Assembly: GCF_028712425.1 (NCBI RefSeq)
Contig: NZ_JAQTQD010000014.1
Coordinates: 1 to 64,000, forward strand
Source: Methanoregula sp.
GTDB lineage: Archaea > Halobacteriota > Methanomicrobia > Methanomicrobiales > Methanospirillaceae
Length of the DNA: 64,000 nucleotides
Reading direction: 5' to 3'
Shown: positions 8,758 to 17,351 of the stretch, one piece after another
Numbering within the stretch: position 1 is the first letter of the stretch
Layout: each line of letters starts with the position of its first letter
Translations under genes and position numbers: made by a program
The notes under the pieces: generated by a model
What the model was told of the DNA's origin: nothing
The model's database searches: none
The model's input: only the letters and a program-made list of their open reading frames with translations

Positions 8758-9856
8758 TCACAACCCAGCATCTCCCTCTGCTAATCGCTCCCGTGCAATC
8801 GCCACCGCACGTTTTAATTTCTGTTCCAGCAGTTTACGGGGGGGCAGCTCAGTAAAATATTCCGCAACCCGGATGCCACTTGATTCGAGCTGGAGGAGTT
8901 CAATATGCCCGGCCGATGAACCAGCACAGAGGATCAGGCCGAGGGGCTGCTCTTCGCCCGGCTGCCGGTCATACCGGTCCAGCCACCGCAGGTAAAGTTC
9001 CATCTGTCCCTTGTCGGCCGCCCGGAACTTCCCGAGCTTTAAGTCGATGACAACAAGCCGTCGTAGCTTCCGGTGATAAAAGAGCAGGTCGATATAGTAA
9101 TCCTCATGATCGACAGTGATCCGTTTCTGTCGGGCAACAAATGAGAAGTCGGTACCAAGTTCAAGAATAAACCGCTCCAGCTCACGAAGGATTGAATTCT
9201 CCAGATCTTTCTCAGAATATGTATCAGACAATCCCAAAAAATCAAGGAAATACGGGTTCCTGAAAACAAGATCCGGCGTCATTATGTCATCGTCACGCAA
9301 CGCTTCAAGCTCTTTTTGGGCGAGTTCTTCCGGCTTCCTTGAGAGAGCAGTCCGAACAAAAGAGCATTCCCCGTATCTTTTCCTGGAGCACCCGGACACT
9401 CCACCGTTCAAGCCGGCACATCTCGGTATAGAATTCACGGGCAAGGGAATCTTCGATATAGATAAGATTACGGAGATGGGTCCAGCTCAATTGTCCACTC
9501 AGTGAGTGGACTATTGAACGGTCCGGAAAAACCTCTGCAAAACGGATCATGTTGAAGAGATTGGTTCTCGCAAACCCGCGGCCATAGTGAGCCGATAACT
9601 GGTCCGATAACAGATCAACCACCTGTTTACCGTACGCAGCCCGCTCATCGCCAAGAATCTCTTTTCGGATCCGCTCACCGATATCCCAGTAGAGCAGCAC
9701 CATCTCAGCATTTACTCCGGCGGCGACACGGAAACGTGTTGACTCTACAAGGGACCGGATATCGCCAAGAAGAGCCGCTGCTGATTCAGGATTATCATGG
9801 ACCGGAAACATTATTTTTCCAGCCGTTTTCCTTGGAGGTTTCTTTGAATGTTCCAT
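8758..9856 (-). pseudogene. DUF1016 (YhcG-like) PD-(D/E)XK nuclease, frameshifted
   Basis: Two overlapping minus-strand frames together make one DUF1016 protein. The first (from MEHSKK at 9856) contains AEMVLLYWDIGERI, YGKQVVDLLSDQL and WSVRVLQEKIRGMLF. The second continues VRTALSRKPEELAQ, LVFRNPYFLDFLGL, the nuclease core DYYIDLLFYHRKLRRLVVID-LKLG and ELYLRWLDRY. The break is at a run of four A on the plus strand (9358-9361), where one extra base shifts the frame; reading three would restore MLFVRTALS. Intact relatives are YhcG/RmuC-like nucleases near restriction systems. It is either a pseudogene or a homopolymer sequencing error; both domains are otherwise well preserved. Confidence 0.85.
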
Positions 9857-10331
9857 AATGATTCCCACGAGATCTCTAAAAATAATTTATTTTTCTCCCA
9901 CGATAAAAGCTGAAGTGCGGAGGGTGAAAGTTCTCATGAACAGTTTTCACAGATGATACTCGCGGCATCAAAAGAAGTCTCACGTGAAGGCCTTGCCAAT
10001 GCCCGGTGATCATCCTTCCAATCCCACCAGAGTATGCCATTCCAGCAATCCATGCTGCAATCGATGATACATGGAAAACGATCTGGAGCACAGGACCGGG
10101 TTTTTGCGCTGTACGACAGGAGTTCTCCGGGACAAAATCACCTGAAGAGGTATGTTCTGTTGTCCGCAGCATATGCGGTGTATCCGGGGTATAGGGAAGG
10201 GGCAGAAAGCATCGTCATTTTCACACCCCGCTCCTTTTCTTTTATTATTATATCTGCAGGGACACCGGTGCCAAAACCTTATTCTGGTAAAACAGACTTA
10301 AACACCCTGAGCACACTGTAACTCTGGCTGG
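9857..10331. other. Gene-free spacer, possible fic fragment
   Basis: No convincing gene. Around 9951-10007 a short frame reads ILAASKEVSREGLANAR, which resembles the RGIIEVSKEALANAK segment of the Fic protein downstream. This could be a remnant of a second fic gene. Several short frames on both strands lack family resemblance. Confidence 0.35.
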
Positions 10332-10367
10332 CCAGAATTACACGCGGGATCGTAACGATAATTCTGG
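10332..10367. promoter_or_regulatory. Inverted repeat upstream of fic (putative operator)
   Basis: A perfect 9-nt inverted repeat, CCAGAATTA (10332-10340) and TAATTCTGG (10359-10367), separated by 18 nt and ending 12 nt before the fic start codon. A further half-site, TATTCTGG, occurs at 10280-10287. Its position suggests autoregulation, possibly by the winged-helix domain at the C-terminus of Fic. Inference. Confidence 0.5.
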
Positions 10368-10379
10368 TGAGGAAGACAT

Positions 10380-11531
10380 ATGCAGGAAAGCAGGATGGGA
10401 ATCACGGTTCGCCAGAACGGAGGATACCAAGCATATATCCCAAAACCGCTGCCCCCGGATCCCCCGGTGCATTTCGATGACGAACTTCATCACCTCCTTT
10501 CAGAAGCGGACCGGGCCCTCGCACGCCTGGATGGTATGACCGCAATCCTCCCCAATGCCGATCTCTTCGTTGCAATGTACGTGAAAAAAGAGGCGCTGCT
10601 CAGCTCCCAGATCGAAGGAACCCAGGCATCGCTCCAGGGCGTACTTGAGTTCGAAGCAGACATGGTCCCAAGCGATGACATTAACGAGGTCAAAGAAGTT
10701 ATCAATTACATCCGGGCAATGGATGAGGGCCTCAGGCGAACAAGCCATGAACTTTTTTCCATCGCGATCCTGCAGGAAATCCACCGGACTCTCCTTGAGG
10801 AAACACGGGGCGGCAAGAAAGAACCGGGAAAGATCCGCACAGTCCAGAACTGGATTGGCCCGCCGGGATCGGGCGTGCACTCAGCAACATTCGTGCCCCC
10901 ACCCCCAAAAAAAGTGCCGGAACTGTTAAAGGATCTCGAATCGTTCATCGTCACCGATGACCGGATTCCCCCGCTCATCAAGATTGGCCTGGTACATGCC
11001 CAGTTCGAGACGATCCACCCATTTATTGACGGGAATGGCCGTATGGGGCGGTTGTTCATCACCTTTTATCTTTGCCAGAAAGGCATTCTTGCCCGCCCCC
11101 TCCTCTGCCTGAGCATCTACTTAAAACAGCACCGGGAGGAATACTACAACAATCTCCAGAAAATCAGGATCGAAGGTGACTGGGAATCGTGGCTGAAATT
11201 TTTCCTTCGCGGCATCATCGAAGTATCAAAAGAAGCGCTTGCCAATGCAAAGGAGATCATTGCACTCAAAGAACGGCTCATCGATACCCTTGTTAAAAAT
11301 AATGTCGGAGGCTTAAGCGCAGTCCGGCTCATCGACCTCCTGTTTACAAAACCTGTCGTCACGGTTACCGATATCAGTTCAGCGCTTGGCATCAGTCACC
11401 AGCCTGCCTATGACCTGGTGAACCAGTTCGAGAGACTGGAGATTCTCCGGGAGATCACCGGGAAAAAACGGTACAAAAAATACCTCTTTACTGATTACCT
11501 CAGGATCATTGAGCGGGGAACCGGGCAGTAA
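10380..11531 (+). CDS. Fic family protein with C-terminal winged helix
   Basis: Fic proteins transfer AMP or a related group to target proteins. This 383-aa protein carries the catalytic loop HPFIDGNGRMGRLF near residue 215 (His, Asp/Asn/Arg intact) and the N-terminal inhibitory helix motif SSQIEG near residue 78, as in self-inhibited class II Fic enzymes. A C-terminal DNA-binding-like region follows (VTVTDISSALGISHQPAYD, then LVNQFERLEILREITG). The ATG at 10380 follows GGTGAGGAAG. A perfect inverted repeat lies upstream. It appears intact, unlike its decayed neighbours. Target unknown; likely a toxin-like or regulatory role. Confidence 0.92.
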   Translation: MQESRMGITVRQNGGYQAYIPKPLPPDPPVHFDDELHHLLSEADRALARLDGMTAILPNADLFVAMYVKKEALLSSQIEGTQASLQGVLEFEADMVPSDDINEVKEVINYIRAMDEGLRRTSHELFSIAILQEIHRTLLEETRGGKKEPGKIRTVQNWIGPPGSGVHSATFVPPPPKKVPELLKDLESFIVTDDRIPPLIKIGLVHAQFETIHPFIDGNGRMGRLFITFYLCQKGILARPLLCLSIYLKQHREEYYNNLQKIRIEGDWESWLKFFLRGIIEVSKEALANAKEIIALKERLIDTLVKNNVGGLSAVRLIDLLFTKPVVTVTDISSALGISHQPAYDLVNQFERLEILREITGKKRYKKYLFTDYLRIIERGTGQ

Positions 11532-11744
11532 TTATTGTATGGAATCCCGGGCCCAATCCCCGCAAGCCGGAACCGGGATATTTTTCAAATCCGAAATGCT
11601 CATCCAAAGATCGTGAAGCAGATCTGCAGGGACACCGGCATCAGTCCTGAAGAACCGGGACAAGAGGGAGAGAGCCGGAACCGGTCGCCCGGTCAATGCA
11701 TTAATAATCATGACGGCACACCTGTCTGGTAACAGGAACCGGCT

Positions 11745-12030
11745 ATGGACCACTACAGGATTATCACAACAAAACGAGATGATATCCTCGTACTTGCAGG
11801 CCGGTTCGGCATTAAAAACATCCGTATTTTCGGATCGGTCGCCCGCCATGAAGCACGGGAGGGAAGCGATATCGATTTTCTTGTCGGGTTTCCTTTCGGC
11901 ACATCGTGAGCATGCGGCATTGCAGCGGGAGCTTTCAGAACTTCTTGGATGCAGCGTGGATGTGGCATCGGTCAATGGTCTCAAGGAACAGATCCGCAAT
12001 TCCGTGATGCAGGAAGCGGTTCCACTATGA
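11745..12030 (+). pseudogene. MntA-type nucleotidyltransferase antitoxin, frameshifted
   Basis: The start (ATG 11745) reads into IRIFGSVARHEAREGSDIDF-LVGF, the minimal nucleotidyltransferase signature GS...DxD. This fold adenylylates and neutralises HEPN toxins. The frame then stops at TGA after PFGTS. Sense resumes in the +1 frame as REHAALQRELSELLGCSVDV, then KEQIRNSVMQEAVPL, which is the normal MntA C-terminus. A one-base shift near 11900-11910 therefore splits the gene. Its end overlaps the ATG of the next gene by 4 nt, the standard MntA-HepT arrangement. Confidence 0.8.
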
Positions 12031-12411
12031 AATCGAACCTCGCAGAGGTGAGATTGGAGAAGATTTGAAAAATCTTGGACTGAAGTGACCGGGACCGGCT
12101 TCTCGATATACGGGAAGCAATCAAACGCATTTATGAAAAACTCCCGCAAGCAAACGAGGAATTTTTCCAGTCAGATCTTCTCCAGGTCTGGGTTCTCTAC
12201 CATATCCAGATCATCGGAGAAGCCGCAAACGGGATCTCGCCGGAATTCCAGGCTCAACACCAGAAAATCCCGTGGAAGGATATCATTTCCACGCGGCACC
12301 TTCTCGTCCACCAGTACTTTGGTATTGATCTTGACGAAGTCTGGAATACCGCGAAAAAAGGATCTTCCTCTCCTGAAAGAGGAGATTGACCAGGTACTCT
12401 CACCCGGATAG
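12027..12411 (+). pseudogene. HepT-type HEPN toxin, decayed
   Basis: From the ATGA overlap the frame reads MKSNLAEVRLEKI and then meets two in-frame TGA codons (12066-12086 region). It continues as DRDRLLDIREAIKRIYEK, LLQVWVLYHIQIIGEAAN and IPWKDIISTRHLLVHQYFGI. The RNase motif Rx4HxY (RHLLVHQY) is intact. A run of six A (12354-12359) then shifts the frame; with five A it would continue KKDLPLLKEEIDQVL, the usual end. With a frameshifted partner as well, the pair looks inactive, unless the assembly has homopolymer errors. Confidence 0.8.
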
Positions 12412-12599
12412 TCAATCCCACCTCAGTCCGTTCCTCACACTCAGATATTGAGAGCAAATTCACAAAAATATTGATATTACGTATTCTCTCCGCTATTCTG
12501 TTCCGGAAAATCTCATCCGGAGTGCAGGCAGCACAAAGATCTGTTGAAGAGTACAGCCCCGTCATAATTCCCGGCATCGGCAAGTGGATCCGGTCCCGG

Positions 12600-13913
12600 C
12601 TACCCCTCCCCCTTCTCCCCCGGCCCGTCCCCCGCAAGTTCGCGGCACCGGCGCTCGCTCTCCCGGAGGGCGTCCATTACCTTCCGCCGTTCCGTGATGT
12701 CCCGGCCCGTTCCCCGGAACCCGATAGTTTTCCCGTCGGGACCGGTAACCCGTGCCACGCGGATCTCAAAAAAAATCGGGTGCCCGTCACGGTGAACGCC
12801 CGGGAACTCAATGGGCGCGATGGGCCCGGTGGATGCAGTAAACTCCTGCATTAACCGGGCAAAACGGGGGCATGCCTGTTCCGGGATGAAATCCCCGACA
12901 GATTTCCCGATAAGGAGTTCCGGCGCATACCCCATGATGTCTTTCACCTTCGGGCTGGCGTACAATACCGTACCTTCCAGGTCAACCTCCCAGATCATAT
13001 CCGGGGAGGTCTCCACAAGCGACCGGAACTTCTCCTCGCTCTTCCTGAGCCGGTCCTCGGCTTTGCGCCGCTCCGTGATGTCGTGGGCGGTCCCCCGGAA
13101 CCCGATCAGCTGGTGCTTTGCATCGTACTGGGGAATGGACCGGATCTCAAACAGCTTCACACGCCCGTCCCGGCACAGGAACGGCAGCTCGAGCTCCCGG
13201 GTCACCTTCGTGCTCCGGTCAAGGGTCGCAAACTCATGGAAGAACGCCTGCCGGACGGGTTCCGCGACAAGGGAGAAGACCGTCTTTCCCCGGACCTCCT
13301 CCGGCGAATACCCGAGGACTTCAAGACAGGCCAGGCTCATGTACGTGAAGGTCCCATTCATGTCCATCTCCCAGATCGGGTCAAGCGAGGTCTCGACAAG
13401 GTCCCGGAACTTCTCCTCGCTCTTGATGAGAGCTTCCTGCTTTTCGATAATGAGGTCGAGCTGGCTGCGGAGTTGTTCTTCGGACGCCGAGAGCTGCTCG
13501 TAGGCTGCCTGGAGCTCTCCCTGTGTCCGGTAGCGGGAGACGGCCTGCCGGATCTTGTGGGAGAGCTCGGCAAAGAGCGCCATGGTGTCTCCCCCCTTCT
13601 GGAGATAGAAGTCGACACCGTTGTTGATGGCCTCGATCACCACCTCCTCGCGGCCGCGCCCGGTAAAGAGGATGAACGGGATCGTCCTGCCGCTCCCCCG
13701 CACCCGTTTCAAAAACTCGATGCCATTGACCTCGGGCATCTGGTAATCCGAGACGATCGCATCGCAGGGCGTAGTATTCAGGCGGGCAAGCGCAAGGGTT
13801 GCCGATTCTGCCGTATCGACAACGATATCCCCATCCTTTTCAAGGAAGCTCTTCCCCAACTCCAAAAGACCGGGCTCATCGTCAACATAGAGAACCCGTA
13901 TCTGTTCCGGCAT
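12600..13913 (-). CDS. Response regulator with two PAS domains, no kinase domain
   Basis: A cytoplasmic signalling protein of 437 aa. A receiver domain (about 5-120) has the acidic pair DDE and the phospho-acceptor Asp in SDYQMPEVNG, plus Lys in LQKGG. A short coiled coil follows (about 130-165), then two PAS domains, each with SEEKFR(D/S)LVETS and ending in PAC motifs GFRGTAHDITERR and GFRGTGRDITERR. It ends at RESERRCRELAG, where relatives usually begin another PAS or a histidine kinase. Output therefore passes through a partner, or the 3' end has been lost. Such receiver-PAS proteins are abundant in Methanomicrobiales. Monocistronic. Confidence 0.88.
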   Translation of the reverse strand: MPEQIRVLYVDDEPGLLELGKSFLEKDGDIVVDTAESATLALARLNTTPCDAIVSDYQMPEVNGIEFLKRVRGSGRTIPFILFTGRGREEVVIEAINNGVDFYLQKGGDTMALFAELSHKIRQAVSRYRTQGELQAAYEQLSASEEQLRSQLDLIIEKQEALIKSEEKFRDLVETSLDPIWEMDMNGTFTYMSLACLEVLGYSPEEVRGKTVFSLVAEPVRQAFFHEFATLDRSTKVTRELELPFLCRDGRVKLFEIRSIPQYDAKHQLIGFRGTAHDITERRKAEDRLRKSEEKFRSLVETSPDMIWEVDLEGTVLYASPKVKDIMGYAPELLIGKSVGDFIPEQACPRFARLMQEFTASTGPIAPIEFPGVHRDGHPIFFEIRVARVTGPDGKTIGFRGTGRDITERRKVMDALRESERRCRELAGDGPGEKGEG

Positions 13914-14102
13914 ACTGGCTCACGATCTTTTATCTTTTGTTATTGTTTTAATGTTACTACTGAGGTAACTCCCCGTCTGCAGGACAGCAGGAGGACCAAA
14001 GACTCTCGAGAATCGCCAGGGCACGAGAACCGGTCCTTCCGGCCCCGCCCCTCTGAAAGGGTTCATCTGATCGCACGTCTACGAAATAACCAGAGAACAG
14101 CT

Positions 14103-15038
14103 ATGGATTTTTTGGAAGAGAACTGGCTTGACCTTGACTGGTCCCCGTGGGTGCCCTTCAATGCCCCGCGCGAATTCTGGTATATCCAGAAAGCGCCGGG
14201 GGTCTATCGCATCCGCCCGGATGACAAAGACCTCCTGATGTACATCGGCGAGACCGGCCAGTCGCTCCACAAGAAGCTGGCCGGGCTCCGGCAGACCCTC
14301 CGGAGAGGAGACATCATGCCGTGGAGCGACCCGTATTCCGAAGCACCGGCACTCTGGTGCTGGTGGGTCGAGTGGATAGCTGACCGCGAGAACGATTCTT
14401 GCAAGGATCCATCTTCCCCCAGTGCCGGAGAACCCGGTGATCTCGAACCGGTCATGCTCGAAGTCTCCTCCGCCCCGCTCGATGCCTCGGTGAGCGGGCG
14501 GAAAGGAATGGAGAACTTCCTGCTCTCTGCCTACCGGCAGGAGACCGGCGAATCCCCGCTCTGCAACTTCGGCCGGTTCCACCCGCGGTACCGGAAGTCC
14601 ACGACCCGGGCAGAGAGCCGGCGGGGCGGGAAGCTTACCAATACCCAGAAGGATAACCCGGCCGGGTTCCCGAGCATCAGCCCGCTGGAACCCGCGGGAG
14701 AACCGGGCGACAGCGACTGGATGGGGCTTGAATGGACAGTGAAGGCACCGCTGTGCCTGGAACACGCCCGTACTGTTGGCGAAGGGGCCGGTCTCTACCT
14801 GCTCGCGGATGCCGGGTCACGGGAGATCCTGCTTATCGGCCAGTCAGCGGATATCGCAGGACGCCTGCTCGGCCTGTGCGGGAAAGACTATGGCGGGCGC
14901 GAGGTGCTGTTCTCATACCAGATCATCGGGCAGAACGTCCTTCCGCATAACCTGAAGGAACTGGAGGCCGATCTTGTGGGCAATTATTACGGGAAGTTCC
15001 GGAGAGTGCCAGAGTTCCAGTTCAGGGGAATCAGATAA
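14103..15038 (+). CDS. GIY-YIG-like protein with two related domains
   Basis: A 311-aa protein from ATG 14103; the frame is open far upstream but only as the shadow of the PAS gene. The N-terminal domain shows GVYRIRPDD ... LMYIGETGQSLHKKLAGLRQ, a GIY-YIG nuclease core. A second, weaker copy near residue 245 reads GAGLYLLADAGSREILLIGQS with R in AGRLLGL. Between them is a Trp-rich then Ser/Pro/Glu-rich linker. The family cuts DNA or RNA at junctions or hairpins, but Arg and Glu positions here are not all certain, so activity is open. Stand-alone gene. Confidence 0.7.
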   Translation: MDFLEENWLDLDWSPWVPFNAPREFWYIQKAPGVYRIRPDDKDLLMYIGETGQSLHKKLAGLRQTLRRGDIMPWSDPYSEAPALWCWWVEWIADRENDSCKDPSSPSAGEPGDLEPVMLEVSSAPLDASVSGRKGMENFLLSAYRQETGESPLCNFGRFHPRYRKSTTRAESRRGGKLTNTQKDNPAGFPSISPLEPAGEPGDSDWMGLEWTVKAPLCLEHARTVGEGAGLYLLADAGSREILLIGQSADIAGRLLGLCGKDYGGREVLFSYQIIGQNVLPHNLKELEADLVGNYYGKFRRVPEFQFRGIR

Positions 15039-15116
15039 GGAAGCACAATTTTTTACCGGTGTGACAGTCCCGGAATGTAAAACCAGCGAAAAAAGGAAAA
15101 TTTTCGTTGGGCCAGG

Positions 15117-15350
15117 TCACCGTGCTGTCGCAACCGGCGCCGTACCTGCGGCAAACACCCCGGTGCCTGCCACCTGTTCCTCTTCAAACGGTACTTCCGC
15201 CTCTTCAAAAGCGGCCATCACTTCGATCCACGCTTCATGGATTTCTGCAAATTCACCAGCATTCATCTTCTCCACACTCCTCCAGTCTCTTACTGGATAT
15301 ACCAGCATACCAGAAGTGAGATAATAGTAATTTGCCAAAGCATTCTGCAT
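15117..15350 (-). CDS. Small acidic hypothetical protein, 77 aa
   Basis: From MQNALANYYYLTSG to the stop the frame looks protein-like (RDWRSVEKMNAGEFAEIHEA, helical and acidic) and ends with an Ala/Gly/Thr-rich tail. The longer upstream frame runs through a poly-G stretch and a hairpin repeat and is unlikely to be coding, so I place the start at 15350. No family recognised. Confidence 0.35.
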   Translation of the reverse strand: MQNALANYYYLTSGMLVYPVRDWRSVEKMNAGEFAEIHEAWIEVMAAFEEAEVPFEEEQVAGTGVFAAGTAPVATAR

Positions 15351-15802
15351 GGCAGAACCGTCAGGCAGGACTGCATGCACCTGCCGGAGATCGACGGAGG
15401 GGGGGGCGAACGGGGGGGGGAAAGCTGGGGGATCGACGCGGTTTTCGCGGACCAGTCGAAGCTCGAAGAATCCTTCGGATTCTTCTCGTCCTCCTGGTTC
15501 TTCGAACCAGTCGGAAAAAAAAAGACTTACCGGGTCCGTATGGCCGGGCCCGGCCGGGTTTCTCCTTGTATGCTCAAAGGTGAGTTTTGTTTGAAGGCAA
15601 GTGAACACTGTTCCTGCAGACGAGGGATGTAGGTACAGAGTATCGGCGGGGGACAATATTCACAGAAACAATATCATATCTTTTATAATAAAATCTTTCT
15701 TGTTTGCATCTCCGCCTGTTCCCAAAAGGCATACATACTCCCAAACGGATATGCCTAGATTGCCGTACATGTGGTGCGGACACAGGTCATGGTTGCGAAA
15801 TT
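15351..15802. other. Gene-free spacer with poly-G tracts and a hairpin repeat
   Basis: No gene seen. Contains G-rich runs near 15398-15430 and the interspersed hairpin element at 15479-15508. The region just before 15803 probably holds the promoter of the UPF0316 gene. Confidence 0.5.
15479..15508 (-). repeat. Interspersed hairpin element, copy 1
   Basis: On the minus strand this reads GGTTCGAAGAACC (a 5-3-5 palindrome) followed by AGGAGGACGAGAAGAA. The same 29-nt unit, with one base changed, is at 25799-25828 on the plus strand. Both sit between genes, so it may be a small dispersed repeat or a transcription-end structure. Confidence 0.6.
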
Positions 15803-16354
15803 ATGGATCTTGCCTTACCGCTTATCATCCTCCTTGCACGAATCATCGAGACTGCAATGGAGACAATCCGGCTTGTCTACGTGACAAAGGGCCACAAGTA
15901 TCTCGCTTCCGGCATCGGGACGCTGAAGATTGGAATCTGGGTGCTCTCCACCGGTCTCGTGCTGACGAACCTCGACAACATCCCCGGCATCATCGCCTAC
16001 ATGCTGGGGTACGGGATCGGGACACTCATCGGCATGACCATCGAATCCTGGATTGGCCTTGGCACCGTCATCGTCAGGATCTTCTGTACAAAAGACCCCG
16101 AACCGCTCATCCGGCGCCTCGGGGAACTCGGGTACGGGACCACGCGGATCAACGGCTCGGGCCAGTTCGTGCCCGCGGTTGCCATCCTCATCAGCATGGT
16201 GCCAAGAAAAGAGGCGCGCCACCTGCTTGAGGTGCTGAAGACCGACTATCCCGACGTGCATTTCACCATCGAGGACGTCTCCACCATGAGCGAGCGGGAG
16301 ATCTACTTCGGGAACCGGAAGCGGGGGATTGCCGGGTTCATCGGGTACAGTTGA
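15803..16354 (+). CDS. UPF0316/DUF2179 membrane protein
   Basis: A 183-aa protein with an N-terminal membrane region of about three helices (ALPLIILLARIIETAMETIR, LASGIGTLKIGIWVLSTGLV, IPGIIAYMLGYGIGTLIGMTIE) and a cytoplasmic DUF2179 domain (SGQFVPAVAILISMVPRKEA, then VHFTIEDVSTMSE). The layout matches the UPF0316 family of small bacterial and archaeal membrane proteins of unknown function. Start at MDLALP (15803), since upstream codons have no hydrophobic lead. Monocistronic. Confidence 0.88.
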   Translation: MDLALPLIILLARIIETAMETIRLVYVTKGHKYLASGIGTLKIGIWVLSTGLVLTNLDNIPGIIAYMLGYGIGTLIGMTIESWIGLGTVIVRIFCTKDPEPLIRRLGELGYGTTRINGSGQFVPAVAILISMVPRKEARHLLEVLKTDYPDVHFTIEDVSTMSEREIYFGNRKRGIAGFIGYS

Positions 16355-16497
16355 CGTGCAGGAGGGTGGCGGGCACCGGAAGAGAGGCCCGTCATCCCTC
16401 ACGTGCCGGCCCGCGACCGTGAAAACAGCAGCCGCTCCCCTGGAAAGGAAACACTTTTTGTAACAATTGAAAAAAACGGGGAAGAGAAAAGAAAATA

Positions 16498-17226
16498 TTA
16501 CTTCTTGCCGCCCTTTGCCGGGGCTGCACCCTTCTTGTCGTCGGCCTTGACCGGGGCACCGCCCTTGGCATCCTTGGCCGGTGCGGCTTCCTTGCCGCCC
16601 TTTGCAGGTGCTGCACCCTTCGCGTCCTTTGCCGGCTCGGCTGCCGCCTCTTCGGTGACAACCGGTGCTGCAACAACCTTCTCGCCAACGATCTTCGGTG
16701 CTGCAACGATCCTGCCGCTGACCTTGATCTCTTTGACCTTCAGGTGTGCCGGGCTCGGGAGCTTGTGGGCGCCGTGGCGCATCGCGTCCTTGATCTTCTC
16801 GAGGTACTGGGGAGTGGAGAAGACCGTCAGGATTGCCTGGCCGGGAGTGACGCGGGCTGCGGTTCCGACTGCCTTGCCAAAAGCGAGGCGCATCCCTTCC
16901 GAGACACGGTCGGCACCGGCGCCGGTTGCCTGCTTGTTCTCGCGCAGGACATGGTGGGGGAAGACGCGGACCTTGAAGTGGAAGTTGGAACGGCCGACGT
17001 CCTTCATGAGCCGGCGGTTGATGGTGATACGGGCAGCCTCTAAGGAACTGTGCCGGATCTGGCAGGCCTCTTCAACAATCAGGTCAACTTCGGTCGGGAA
17101 TTCCTGCGAGAGGTTGCCCATCTCGAACTGCACGATCTTGTTCCCGGGGACACCGCCCATGTATTCGCGTCGTGTGTAGGCCTTCTTGGCAACGTCCCTG
17201 TACATCTTTGCCGGTTTTCTAACCAT
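16498..17226 (-). CDS. rpl10e: 50S ribosomal protein L10e with long C-terminal tail
   Basis: Archaeal/eukaryotic-type L10e (the L16 counterpart) of the large ribosomal subunit. Start [20 protein letters not shown]; conserved core includes [46 protein letters not shown], and [18 protein letters not shown]. The core ends near residue 170, the normal archaeal length. About 70 further residues follow, nearly all Ala, Lys, Gly, Pro, Glu and Asp, built of repeats such as AAPAKGGKE and AKDAKGGAP. The tail should be disordered and could contact rRNA or be a lineage-specific extension. The alternative ATG at 17241 adds five unconserved residues. Confidence 0.95.
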   Translation of the reverse strand: MVRKPAKMYRDVAKKAYTRREYMGGVPGNKIVQFEMGNLSQEFPTEVDLIVEEACQIRHSSLEAARITINRRLMKDVGRSNFHFKVRVFPHHVLRENKQATGAGADRVSEGMRLAFGKAVGTAARVTPGQAILTVFSTPQYLEKIKDAMRHGAHKLPSPAHLKVKEIKVSGRIVAAPKIVGEKVVAAPVVTEEAAAEPAKDAKGAAPAKGGKEAAPAKDAKGGAPVKADDKKGAAPAKGGKK

Positions 17227-17351
17227 CGCGTCCAACTCCAAATGAGTACTTTTGAAAAAGCGGTCCGGAATATCAGGTTATTGAGACAGATATCGGTACC
17301 GGTACGCTCCTCAAACTGCTTGTATAAAATGGATATGTGTCGTATTAAACC

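Noticed and set aside
11532-12149. Minus-strand 205-aa frame over the MntA/HepT region
   Set aside because: It is antisense to clear MntA and HepT motifs and has no family resemblance.
13083-14102. Long upstream extension of the GIY-YIG frame (651 codons)
   Set aside because: It runs antisense through the receiver-PAS gene with an Arg/Pro/Leu-biased composition; conserved sequence starts only at ATG 14103.
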